Shown here piece after piece: positions 25,381 to 33,491 of a stretch of DNA of 64,000 nucleotides. Each line of letters opens with the position of its first letter. Position 1 is the stretch's first letter. Source of the DNA: DASRHT01 sp035293765. Its GTDB lineage: Bacteria; Chloroflexota; Ktedonobacteria; Ktedonobacterales; Ktedonobacteraceae. The notes beneath the pieces were generated by a model. It did no database searches and was not told the origin of the DNA. It saw nothing but the letters and a program-made list of their open reading frames with translations. A program made the position numbers and the translations under genes. Location of the stretch: positions 1 through 64,000 of the forward strand of contig DATGMF010000084.1 in the NCBI GenBank assembly GCA_035293765.1, given 5' to 3'.

Positions 25381-27258
25381 ATGTACACACAACCCTATCC
25401 AGATGGGGGACAGGGTCCAACGCAGAAACAAAATGCACCTGTTGCCAATTCACTGTTGGTGGCAGATTGCGGAGCTGTATTTACTAAGGTTTCGCTTTTT
25501 GGTCTGGTGGAAGGGCAATACCGCCTGATGGCGCGAGGAGAAGCGCCTACCACGCTGGGGTCTTCTCAAGAGGATATTACTATAGGCGTCATCCAGGCAA
25601 TTAATGTGATCGAGTTTATTACCGGGCGTCGCTTTGTCGAAGATAACCGGATTATCTTTCCTGAACAAGACGATGGGAATGGCGTTGATGCTTTTATTGC
25701 GACGATGAGCGCGGGCGGCCCATTACGTGTGGTCGTGCTAGGAGCCGTGAGTCCTGCCCTTGAAGGATTGGCATCGCAAGCCTTTTCAGGCTTGTATGCC
25801 GAGATGAGATCACTGGCAGCTCCATCCCATCAAGCCACAGCCGCGCCTTCCCCGGTCTCCGTGGGCGCATATGCCCCTTCAGCAGGTAGCGCCTGGACGC
25901 AGGAGCGAACCTCTATGGAGTGGGAGCGCCAGTTGGGGGAGATGCGAGCGTTCCAGCCTCAAGCTGCACTCATTATAGGGATGGCTGATGGTCAGGCCGG
26001 CCCCACCCCTCTACAAGAAGCCTGCCATTTGTTAGTCAATGCGGCTAAGGAGTGGAACGAACGACGTAACTCTAATGGCCTGGAGAATAGCGCCCCAAAA
26101 ACCTTCTCGGTTCTTTATGCAGGCGCTCCCCAATATGTAGAAGCGGTGCGGCAAATGTTGCAGGGGATAGCGGAAGTGATACGCGTTGATCCCCTGCTTT
26201 CTCAGGCTCAACTGAGCATGATCAGTATGGCGGTTGGCACGCTGCATGATCGCACGGTGTTGCAACGATTGCCAGGCTATGATCGCCTGCGCTCCTGGTC
26301 GAGCGCCTCGCCACTGGCGACCGCGACCTCGTTAAGCAGCCTGGTACGTTTCCTGGCCCAGCATTATGCCATGAACGTGACCGCCGTTGACGTCGGCGGG
26401 ACGACTACGACGGTGATGCTGGCGGGAGAGCAAGGCGAGTTTATTCCTATGGTGAACTCAACCGTCGGCGTGGGTCAGAGCATTGGCGAGGTCTTACAGC
26501 GGGCAGGATTACAGCGCATTACGCGCTGGCTGCCATTTAGCGTCACGGAAGAAGAGATACGGCAGTATGTGCTCAACCGCATGATGCATCCGCAGGTGCT
26601 GCCCGCCAACGCGCGTGAAGTACAGATCAGCCAGGCATTTGCTCGCGAGGCTATTGCACTGGTATTGGAGGCGGCGAAGAAGCAGTACGCGGAATGGCCT
26701 GAGAGTGATCTGGTGCTCGCGACCGGCGGCGTGCTTTCGCATGCACCCAGATTTGGACAGGTGGCGCTGATGCTGCTGGATGCCTTGCAGCCCAGGGGGG
26801 TTACCTCCTTAGTGCTGGATCGCACCATGCTGATCTCGCAGCTAGGCGCTGTGGCAACGGTCGCGCCGATCACTGCCGTGCAGGTAAACGAGAATGATGC
26901 CGTTTCCCATCGCCTGGGCACCTGCGTCATTCCCTTTGGCGATTTACAGCCGGGACAACTGGCTGTGCGGGTGGGTGTAGAATATAGTAATGGACGGCAA
27001 CTCTCAGTTGATGTGATGGCAGGCTCAATTGAAGTCATACCGTTGCAGACCAATGAGCAAGCTCTGCTGACGCTGTTTCCAGCGCCAACGGTTGACGTTG
27101 GCCTGGGTCCTGGAGAGCGCGCGCGTGCCGCCGAAGAGATTGATGGTGGGCTCATCGGGCTGATTATCGATGCTCGCGGCAGGCCTCTGGCTCTACCTGC
27201 GGATGAAACCGAACGCCACGCTCGTCTGATGCAATGGGCGCAGGCGTTAGGAGCATAG
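25381..27258 (+). CDS. MutL-like ASKHA-fold protein (GlmL/MutL family)
   Basis: A 625-residue protein of the MutL family (TIGR01319 type), named for a gene beside glutamate mutase in clostridia. Two actin/hsp70-type nucleotide motifs are visible: LLVADCGAVFTKVSLFG near residue 24 and VTAVDVGGTTTTVMLAGE near residue 339. ATGGVLSHAPRFG and the C-terminal GLIGLIIDARGRPLALP fit the family. No glutamate mutase gene is nearby, so the role is not in that pathway as far as this window shows. Between a zinc-ribbon gene and a KOW-like gene on the same strand. GGAG precedes the ATG by 4 nt. Confidence 0.85.
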   Translation: MYTQPYPDGGQGPTQKQNAPVANSLLVADCGAVFTKVSLFGLVEGQYRLMARGEAPTTLGSSQEDITIGVIQAINVIEFITGRRFVEDNRIIFPEQDDGNGVDAFIATMSAGGPLRVVVLGAVSPALEGLASQAFSGLYAEMRSLAAPSHQATAAPSPVSVGAYAPSAGSAWTQERTSMEWERQLGEMRAFQPQAALIIGMADGQAGPTPLQEACHLLVNAAKEWNERRNSNGLENSAPKTFSVLYAGAPQYVEAVRQMLQGIAEVIRVDPLLSQAQLSMISMAVGTLHDRTVLQRLPGYDRLRSWSSASPLATATSLSSLVRFLAQHYAMNVTAVDVGGTTTTVMLAGEQGEFIPMVNSTVGVGQSIGEVLQRAGLQRITRWLPFSVTEEEIRQYVLNRMMHPQVLPANAREVQISQAFAREAIALVLEAAKKQYAEWPESDLVLATGGVLSHAPRFGQVALMLLDALQPRGVTSLVLDRTMLISQLGAVATVAPITAVQVNENDAVSHRLGTCVIPFGDLQPGQLAVRVGVEYSNGRQLSVDVMAGSIEVIPLQTNEQALLTLFPAPTVDVGLGPGERARAAEEIDGGLIGLIIDARGRPLALPADETERHARLMQWAQALGA

Positions 27259-27263
27259 ACTAT

Positions 27264-27363
27264 TTTCAGTACCCTCAAACGGGTCGAAAGAGCCATCAGC
27301 TCGCGTCGCCCCCTTGAAGGGGAGTATAGACATCACACGCGAAGATGTCAAGTGAAAATGCAC
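27264..27363 (+). repeat. Dispersed 100-bp element, copy B
   Basis: Starts TTTCAGTACCCTCAAACGGG 6 bp after the MutL-like stop codon and ends GAAGATGTCAAGTGAAAATG plus CAC. Contains hairpins CCCCTTGAAGGGG and GACATC...GATGTC. Similar to copies at 18654 and 34398 and more distantly to those at 28307 and 41170. Confidence 0.8.
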
Positions 27364-27384
27364 TGGGGAGGAGTATCTCCCGTT

Positions 27385-28305
27385 ATGACCTATCCACTGG
27401 CTCGATCAGCCATACCCAGGATGTTTGTGAGGAGAGAACGTTGGTCGGGTGGGTACGGAGTCAAGGCGGTTCCCCTGGTGTACCCTGGGCAGGAAGTATT
27501 GCCTGATCAGCCTGTAATGCGTTTATTATCATCAAGTCAGCCTGATACTGGCTCAGGTGAGATTGTGCCTGCCGGATTGCGCGGACGGGTCGTTGAGGTC
27601 TCGCCTAGAGGCGGTGTGGTGATTGAATCCCCGGCTGTCCTGGTGCAGGGAGTGATTGGGGCTGGAAAGCAGATAGCTGGTATACTGACCTTATGGCGGG
27701 AGAAAGCAGGTAAGCAACAGAAGATACCTGCGGGCGCGATCCTGGTGGTACCTGATCAGATAAACTTTGCCCTGTTGCACCGGGCCATGAGTTCCGGGGT
27801 GTCCGGCGTTGTCGCTGGCAGTATCTCTCTGCGCGACCTGGAGGGGTTTCTGCGCGTAGATCTGATCCAGTTGCTTAACTGCGCCGACGTTGATCTCGTT
27901 CAGGCTCATCTGCCGCCGCTAACCTTACTTTTTACCGAGGGCCTGGGCGCAATCGCCATGTCGCGACAGATGACAGCACTACTGGAGCATTATCAAGGCT
28001 CGATAGCGCTGCTCTCAGGAGCTACTTCAGTACGCCGCCGCCTATTTCCCGAACTGGTAATCTCACTGCCGGTCGCGGAGACGCAACAAAACTGGCAATC
28101 GGTACAACCAGAAGCTGTGCTTGTCTCCGGGGCGTCGGTGCAGATATATGAGGGCGAGCATAGAGGGGCAGTAGGCACCATTGACTATATCTTCACCTAT
28201 CAACAGATCTTCCCCTCCGGCATACGTGCGCGGGCCGTGCGCATTGCCCTTGAAGACGGAACGATGCTTACCGTTCCTGCTATATATGTTAAACGGCTGC
28301 TCTAA
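27385..28305 (+). CDS. KOW-like domain protein paired with the MutL-like gene
   Basis: A 306-residue protein. The start at 27385 has GGGGAGGAG about 11 nt upstream; a GTG at 27352 would lie inside the repeat element. A basic N-terminus (ARSAIPRMFVRRERW) is followed by a beta-barrel-like part with GLRGRVVEVSPRGGVVIE. The C-terminus has a KOW-like motif, GEHRGAVGTIDYIF, ending in LEDGTMLTVPAIYVKRLL. The middle resembles a Rossmann-type alpha/beta domain without a clear catalytic motif. Function unknown; conserved linkage with the two preceding genes would be the best clue. Confidence 0.65.
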   Translation: MTYPLARSAIPRMFVRRERWSGGYGVKAVPLVYPGQEVLPDQPVMRLLSSSQPDTGSGEIVPAGLRGRVVEVSPRGGVVIESPAVLVQGVIGAGKQIAGILTLWREKAGKQQKIPAGAILVVPDQINFALLHRAMSSGVSGVVAGSISLRDLEGFLRVDLIQLLNCADVDLVQAHLPPLTLLFTEGLGAIAMSRQMTALLEHYQGSIALLSGATSVRRRLFPELVISLPVAETQQNWQSVQPEAVLVSGASVQIYEGEHRGAVGTIDYIFTYQQIFPSGIRARAVRIALEDGTMLTVPAIYVKRLL

Positions 28306-28306
28306 G

Positions 28307-28417
28307 TTTCAATTTCCTCAAGATGAGCACTGAAGCGGACGGAGTGAGGGCTCATTTTAGGGGTAGTATATACATCTGAAGCGATAAATTGAGCCTCTGC
28401 AAATGTCAAGTGGTAAT
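28307..28417 (+). repeat. Dispersed element, diverged copy E
   Basis: Begins TTTCAATTTCCTCAAG directly after the stop codon of the KOW-like gene. Keeps GGGGTAGTATATACATC and CAAATGTCAAGTGGTAATG, which correspond to the second half of copy B. The middle differs. Confidence 0.55.
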
Positions 28418-28429
28418 GTTCAAGCACAT

Positions 28430-28489
28430 TTATCCACAAATATCGAAAGTTATCCACATAAATAGCCCGATATGTGGATAACTTTCGAT
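28430..28489. promoter_or_regulatory. DnaA-box cluster within a 19-bp hairpin
   Basis: Three perfect consensus DnaA boxes: TTATCCACA at 28430-28438 and 28450-28458, and TGTGGATAA at 28473-28481. The last two lie in perfect 19-bp inverted arms (28442-28460 and 28471-28489) around a 10-nt loop. It lies between two convergent genes, so the hairpin may also terminate transcription. No dnaA, dnaN or AT-rich unwinding region is near, so this is not an obvious origin. Confidence 0.6.
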
Positions 28490-28508
28490 GCGTGATAGGA
28501 GAAATTTG

Positions 28509-30092
28509 CTATGGCAGAATCAATGTGCGTCCCGACATTTCCTGGGGCTGGGGAATACCCATGATTTGCAGGATGGTCGGAGCAATATCCGCCAGGATAC
28601 CGTCGGTACGCAACCGCGCCTGCGCCAGCCGCGGAACAACCAGGTATACGGGAACAGGATAGGTAGTGTGGGCCGTGAAAGGCTTGCCTGTTTCATAGTC
28701 AATGAGTTGCTCCGCATTACCATGATCGGCGGTAATCAATAAACCGCCGCCGCTGCTCAGAGTAGCCTCAACCACGCGCCCAACCCCGTTATCAACCGCC
28801 TCAACTGCTTTTATCGCGGCCTCTATCACGCCTGTATGGCCGACCATATCGGCGTTTGCGTAATTCATCACCACGAAATCATATTGCCCGCTACGAATAT
28901 GCTCGACGGCGGTATCGGTCACGCCTGCTGCGCTCATCTCCGGCTGCAAATCGTAGGTGGGCACCTTAGGTGATGGCACCAGCACGCGCTCTTCTCCAGA
29001 GAAAGGAGTTTCGCGGCGACCATTGATGAAGTAGGTTACATGGGCGTACTTCTCGGTCTCGGCTGTGTGGAACTGGCGCATCCCTTGCTCGGCAATGACG
29101 CGCGCCAGCGGCATCTCTACCTCGTCGGCGCGATAGGCCACTGCCGCATCAAGGCCCGCTTCATACTCTGTCATCATCACGAAAGCTAGATCAGGAATGC
29201 GCGGCCCACGGTTAAACTTGCCCTCGGCCTGCGGTGGCAGCTCTTGCATCACGAAGGCTTTCGTGAGCTGGCGAGCGCGATCAGGCCGGAAGTTGTAATG
29301 AATGACTGCATCGCCCTCTTTGACCACTGCGACCGGGTGGTTATCATCCATGATGACGGTGGGAACAATGAACTCATCGGTCACATTCTTATCATAGGAT
29401 TGCTGGATCGCCGCTAGAGCTGAGGCGGCATGCTCTCCCTCGCCGCGTGTCATGGCGAAGTACGCCATCGCTGTACGATCCCAGCGATTGTCGCGGTCCA
29501 TTGCGTAGTAGCGCCCGCTCACGGTAGCCACTCTGGCAGCATGTTTCCCGCCAATCTCGCGCGCCCGCGCCTCCAGACGACGCATAAACTCCAGTCCACC
29601 GGTAGGAGAGCTGTCGCGCCCATCGGTGAAAGCATGGATATACACATGCTCAATATCGTGCATCTGAGCCAGGCGCAACAGGGCTTCCAGGTGAGACTCA
29701 TGGGCATGAACGCCTCCATTGCCGAGCAGGCCGCAGATGTGGAGCTGCGCATGATTTTTCTTGACGTGTTCAACGGCCTTGAGAAAGGCGGGATTCTGGT
29801 AAAAGCTGCCGTCCTTAATGGACTCGCTGACACGCGTATAATCTTGCAGGACGCGTTTCCCCGCGCCGATATTCTGGTGACCGACTTCAGAATTGCCCAT
29901 CTGTCCTTCCGGTAGACCGACAGCCTCGCCGGAGGTCTTGACCGTCGTGTGGGGCCATTCGCGGGCAATTTTATCAATATTGGGGGTGTGAGCGAGGGCA
30001 ATAGCGTTGCCTTCTTTGCGAGGATTCACCCCCCAACCATCCATGATTACTAAAACAAAAGGGCGAGGCCGCCCGGTTGTTGTACTCATCAC
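28509..30092 (-). CDS. gpmI: 2,3-bisphosphoglycerate-independent phosphoglycerate mutase
   Basis: A 527-residue glycolytic enzyme that interconverts 3- and 2-phosphoglycerate with manganese. The metal-binding IMDGWG near residue 16, the phosphoserine segment MGNSEVGHQNIGAG, HAFTDGRDSSP and the C-terminal ADHGNAEQ are intact. Length is normal. It is transcribed alone; an extended -10 lies about 50 bp upstream. Confidence 0.97.
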   Translation of the reverse strand: MMSTTTGRPRPFVLVIMDGWGVNPRKEGNAIALAHTPNIDKIAREWPHTTVKTSGEAVGLPEGQMGNSEVGHQNIGAGKRVLQDYTRVSESIKDGSFYQNPAFLKAVEHVKKNHAQLHICGLLGNGGVHAHESHLEALLRLAQMHDIEHVYIHAFTDGRDSSPTGGLEFMRRLEARAREIGGKHAARVATVSGRYYAMDRDNRWDRTAMAYFAMTRGEGEHAASALAAIQQSYDKNVTDEFIVPTVIMDDNHPVAVVKEGDAVIHYNFRPDRARQLTKAFVMQELPPQAEGKFNRGPRIPDLAFVMMTEYEAGLDAAVAYRADEVEMPLARVIAEQGMRQFHTAETEKYAHVTYFINGRRETPFSGEERVLVPSPKVPTYDLQPEMSAAGVTDTAVEHIRSGQYDFVVMNYANADMVGHTGVIEAAIKAVEAVDNGVGRVVEATLSSGGGLLITADHGNAEQLIDYETGKPFTAHTTYPVPVYLVVPRLAQARLRTDGILADIAPTILQIMGIPQPQEMSGRTLILP

Positions 30093-30138
30093 TACTTCTT
30101 CACTCCATTGAGCTAATAACAGGTTGATATCTGCCTCT

Positions 30139-30147
30139 ATTGTAGCA
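30139..30147 (-). promoter_or_regulatory. Extended -10 promoter element of gpmI
   Basis: On the minus strand TGCTACAAT (TGn plus TACAAT) lies about 47 bp upstream of the gpmI start. No good -35 is seen, as is common for extended -10 promoters. Confidence 0.4.
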
Positions 30148-30233
30148 TGTGGGCGGCAATTGTGTGATCGGGAATAATAAGGTCAGCAGGTTAATGAGGT
30201 GTAACCGATGAGCGCGATAACACGTATACCTCT

Positions 30234-30254
30234 TGTAAACAAAGACTGTTTACA
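30234..30254. promoter_or_regulatory. Palindrome TGTAAACA-N5-TGTTTACA, possible operator
   Basis: Perfect 8-bp inverted halves in the divergent gap between gpmI and the TPM-domain gene. The size and symmetry fit a dimeric repressor site, but no regulator is encoded near. The remaining part of the gap (30093-30380) shows no other structure. Confidence 0.3.
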
Positions 30255-30380
30255 CGGTTGCCTGCTCGTCTCACTAAGGGAGCTGAGATGAACAATGCGG
30301 TGACAATCATGCTGAAGGACAACAGGTTGGAGATAAAGTGTCGGTGTGCGTTTATCTATGGGGAGGAGGAGTAATCTGAG

Positions 30381-31460
30381 ATGAAGAGGCGTTATTCCAG
30401 GCGGGGTTACCAGGAAAGGAAAAGAGGGAAAAGCATGAAACGTGATTATGCACATTCAACGGTGAGAGGACTGGGCAAGGCTCTCCTCGCTACTGTTGTT
30501 GCTCTGAGTCTACTGTTGCTCGCAGCCGTGAGTGTGCTGGCCGATACGGTGCGTATATCAGATCAGGCCGGAGTACTCAATGCGTCGCAGGTACGCAGCG
30601 TGGGATCGAGTCTTGGCTATCCAGTTGATATATATACAACCAGCAATTTTTCCGGTACAAAACAGTCCTTCAATCAGCATACAGCCGGTCGTATTGACAA
30701 TGCAAGGAAGATCGTCATAGCGGTTGATACCACTAATCACTATCTGGCTATCGCGGGTGGGCGCAGCGTGCCACTGACCAATAGCCAGTACAGTGACGCG
30801 GTGAATGCGTTCAGAGGCTCTTACGCTGGTAGCGACTATACAGGCGCGACTATTGCGGCTCTTCGTTCGTTGCAAAGCTCATTGGCGGCATCGGGCGGCA
30901 ATAATGGCGCTGGCGTGACGCCAGCGCCGGCGGGTGGAGGCATCTTCAGCAACTTTGCGACGAGTACATTATGCTGCATTGGCCTGATAGTGCTGGCTCT
31001 GATTGCCCTCTTCGCCTTTGTGCGTCGTCGCGCCTCGCGTGGCTTGTTCGGCGGCTTTGGTAGACAGGGCAATGCTTATAATCAGCCATACAACCAGCCG
31101 TATAACCTGGGTGGCTATCCTCCTAACTACTACGGTCCTGGACAGGGGCAGGGAGGCATGAATCCGTGGGCTGCTGGTGGCCTGGGAGCTGCTGCGGGCG
31201 GCTTGCTCGGCTACGAACTGGGGAAAAATCAGGGTGAACGCGAAGGAGGCAACCAGGGCCAGGGAGACTTTGGCGGAGGAGCAGGAGGCAATTTTGGTGG
31301 AGATCAGGGCGGAGGCTTTGGTGGCGGTGATTTCGGCGGGGGGGCAGGTGGAGGCTTCGGCGGAGATCAAGGAGGCGGCTTTGGCGGTGGGGACTTTGGC
31401 GGCGGTAGCGGAGGAGACTTCGGCGGAGGCGGGGGTGGAGGTAGCGGTAGCGACTTCTAA
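30381..31460 (+). CDS. TPM-domain protein with Gly-rich tail
   Basis: Up to 359 residues. Two starts are possible: 30381 (GGAGGAGGAG 9 nt upstream) or 30435 (GAGG 7 nt upstream, product MKRDYAHSTV); the second gives a signal peptide of normal length. The signal region LLATVVALSLLLLAAVSVLA is followed by a TPM-like domain (SDQAGVLNASQVRSVG, then a stretch of about 100 residues), a transmembrane helix (CCIGLIVLALIALFAFV) with RRR after it, and a long cytoplasmic tail rich in Gly, Asp and Phe (repeats of GGGFGGDQ and GGGDFGG). TPM proteins act in membrane-protein quality control or photosystem repair in other groups. The Gly-rich end resembles the LPAP/YgcG-type tail. Confidence 0.75.
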   Translation: MKRRYSRRGYQERKRGKSMKRDYAHSTVRGLGKALLATVVALSLLLLAAVSVLADTVRISDQAGVLNASQVRSVGSSLGYPVDIYTTSNFSGTKQSFNQHTAGRIDNARKIVIAVDTTNHYLAIAGGRSVPLTNSQYSDAVNAFRGSYAGSDYTGATIAALRSLQSSLAASGGNNGAGVTPAPAGGGIFSNFATSTLCCIGLIVLALIALFAFVRRRASRGLFGGFGRQGNAYNQPYNQPYNLGGYPPNYYGPGQGQGGMNPWAAGGLGAAAGGLLGYELGKNQGEREGGNQGQGDFGGGAGGNFGGDQGGGFGGGDFGGGAGGGFGGDQGGGFGGGDFGGGSGGDFGGGGGGGSGSDF

Positions 31461-31500
31461 AAGCTTTTACGCCCTGGCGTGATTAATGCTGTTGAGTTGA

Positions 31501-31541
31501 AAAGAGACCCGTTCGACGCTAAAAGCCGAACGGGTCTCTTT
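31501..31541. terminator. Bidirectional terminator between TPM gene and atpC
   Basis: Perfect 15-bp arms, AAAGAGACCCGTTCG (31501-31515) and CGAACGGGTCTCTTT (31527-31541), with an 11-nt loop. A-rich on one side and T-rich on the other, it lies between convergent genes and can end both the TPM transcript and the ATP synthase operon. Confidence 0.85.
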
Positions 31542-31564
31542 ATGTATGCTGACAACGATCAGAC

Positions 31565-32020
31565 TTATTGTTCTGAAGAAGGAGGATACTCGCGGCGAGG
31601 GTGACGGCGTCGGGCAATTTCAGCAACCCTCAAGCGGTTCACTGCGCGTTCAAGGGCGCCTTGCAGCTCTGCGCGTTCGCTATCCGATTCTGCCTGGGCC
31701 AATCGTTCCTGAGAGCGGCGGCGAGCCTCTTCGGCGCGCGCCTGGTCAATTTCCTCGGCGTGTTCCGCCGCATCGGCCAGCACAGTCACCGTGTTGTTTG
31801 ACACTTCGGCAAAGCCGCCCGATACGAAGATCGCTTCCTCTTCCCCACGAGAAATGATACGCAGCGCACCGGGAGCCAGGAAGGCCAGGAGCGGAGCGTG
31901 ACGCGGCAGGATGCCAAGTTGCCCCTCCGAACCTGGAACATTAACCATATCAGCCTCGCCGTTGAATAACTCGCGCTCGGCGGTCACTACCTCGACATGC
32001 AATGTGTTGCGTGTCGCCAT
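31565..32020 (-). CDS. atpC: ATP synthase epsilon subunit
   Basis: A 151-residue subunit of the F1 central stalk. The N-terminal beta-sandwich (LHVEVVTAERELFNGEADMVNVPGSEGQLGILPRH, in part) and the helical hairpin (EIDQARAEEARRRSQERLAQ) are clear, so the inhibitory C-terminal helices are retained. It is the last gene of the operon, 3 bp after atpD. Confidence 0.96.
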   Translation of the reverse strand: MATRNTLHVEVVTAERELFNGEADMVNVPGSEGQLGILPRHAPLLAFLAPGALRIISRGEEEAIFVSGGFAEVSNNTVTVLADAAEHAEEIDQARAEEARRRSQERLAQAESDSERAELQGALERAVNRLRVAEIARRRHPRREYPPSSEQ

Positions 32021-32023
32021 CGT

Positions 32024-33445
32024 TTACCCCTTCTGCTTTTCAGCTTCGTAGCTCTGCACCACCTCTTCGATATTGCCCTTCATGTAGAAGTGGTTCTCAG
32101 GAATGTGGTCGTAGCGGCCCTCCAGGATCTCTTTAAAGCCCTGGACCGTTTCCTTCACAGGTACATAGCGACCTTCCAGGCCGGTGAAGACCGTAGCCAC
32201 GGTGAATGGCTGCGAGAAGAAACGTTGCAGCTTGCGCGCGCGAGCAACGGTGAGCTTATCCTCGTCGGAAAGCTCGTCGATACCCAGGATCGAGATGATA
32301 TCCTGCAAGTCGCGGTAACGCTGCAGCACGCGCTGTACGCCACGGGCCACGTTGTAATGCTCCTCACCGACGATTTGCGGGTCAAGAATACGGCTGGTTG
32401 AGGATAGCGGATCGATAGCCGGATAGATCCCTTGCTCGAAGATGGCGCGTTCCAGCACGATAGTCGAGTCAAGGTGAGCAAAGGTGGTTGATGGCGCGGG
32501 ATCGGTATAGTCGTCGGCGGGCACGTATACGGCCTGCATCGACGTAATCGAACCCTTCTTCGTCGAGGTGATGCGCTCCTGCAACTCGCCCATCTCTTCC
32601 GCCAGATTGGGCTGGTATCCCACCGCCGATGGCATACGGCCAAGCAGCGCGGACACCTCGGCTCCCGCCTGGGTGAAACGGAAGATGTTGTCGATGAAGA
32701 GCAGGACGTCTTTGCCCTCTTCGTCGCGGAAGTATTCCGCAATAGCCAGCCCGCTCAATGCGACGCGCAGGCGAGAGCCGGGGGGCTCGTTCATCTGCCC
32801 GAAGACCATTGCCAGGCGGTCGATAACCTTCGCCTCTTGCATTTCGTGATAGAGGTCGTTGCCCTCGCGGGTGCGCTCGCCCACGCCGGCGAAGACGCTA
32901 TAGCCACCATGCCCTTTGGCGATATTGTTGATCAGCTCCTGGATAATGACGGTCTTGCCCACGCCTGCGCCGCCGAACGCGCCGATCTTACCGCCTTTCA
33001 TAAAGGGGCAGACCAGGTCGATAACCTTGATGCCCGTCTCGAATACCTCGATGTTGGACGCCTGATCCTCCAGGTCTGGCGCTGGTCGGTGGATCGGGTA
33101 ATGCGGAGCATCGACCACATCGGGCTTATTGTCGATGGCCTGACCAAGAACGTTAAAGATGCGTCCGAGCGTCTTTGGTCCAACGGGTACCGAAATGGGG
33201 CCGCCGGTATCGACGATATCGACGCCGCGCTGAAGCCCATCGGTTGGACCCATTGCCACGCAGCGCACCCAGTTATTGCCCAGGTGCTGCTCAACCTCCA
33301 GGGCCAGGTCCTGATCTGTGCCAGAGGGCCGCGTGGTGAGCTTGTTATATATTTCGGGGAGCTTGTCTGCTGGAAACTCAGCGTCTACCACGGCTCCCAG
33401 CACCTGCACGACTTTCCCCTTCGTGCCTGTTTGTGTTACTGCCAT
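32024..33445 (-). CDS. atpD: ATP synthase beta subunit
   Basis: A 473-residue catalytic subunit. The P-loop GGAGVGKT, the catalytic GERTREGNDLY and the ALSGLAIAEYFRD segment are intact. The start at 33445 has GGAG 6 nt upstream and gives MAVTQTGTKG; an ATG 12 bp earlier is less well placed. It lies between atpG and atpC. Confidence 0.97.
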   Translation of the reverse strand: MAVTQTGTKGKVVQVLGAVVDAEFPADKLPEIYNKLTTRPSGTDQDLALEVEQHLGNNWVRCVAMGPTDGLQRGVDIVDTGGPISVPVGPKTLGRIFNVLGQAIDNKPDVVDAPHYPIHRPAPDLEDQASNIEVFETGIKVIDLVCPFMKGGKIGAFGGAGVGKTVIIQELINNIAKGHGGYSVFAGVGERTREGNDLYHEMQEAKVIDRLAMVFGQMNEPPGSRLRVALSGLAIAEYFRDEEGKDVLLFIDNIFRFTQAGAEVSALLGRMPSAVGYQPNLAEEMGELQERITSTKKGSITSMQAVYVPADDYTDPAPSTTFAHLDSTIVLERAIFEQGIYPAIDPLSSTSRILDPQIVGEEHYNVARGVQRVLQRYRDLQDIISILGIDELSDEDKLTVARARKLQRFFSQPFTVATVFTGLEGRYVPVKETVQGFKEILEGRYDHIPENHFYMKGNIEEVVQSYEAEKQKG

Positions 33446-33491
33446 ATCTATCTCCATACTCAGGAAGATGCGTAGTACTGCCCTACAGTTG

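Noticed and set aside
25381..27258. Glutamate mutase operon
   Set aside because: Only the MutL-like protein is present; no mutase subunit genes (glmE, glmS) are in the window.
28430..28489. Replication origin
   Set aside because: DnaA boxes are present, but there is no dnaA, dnaN, rpmH or AT-rich unwinding region, and the site lies between unrelated convergent genes.
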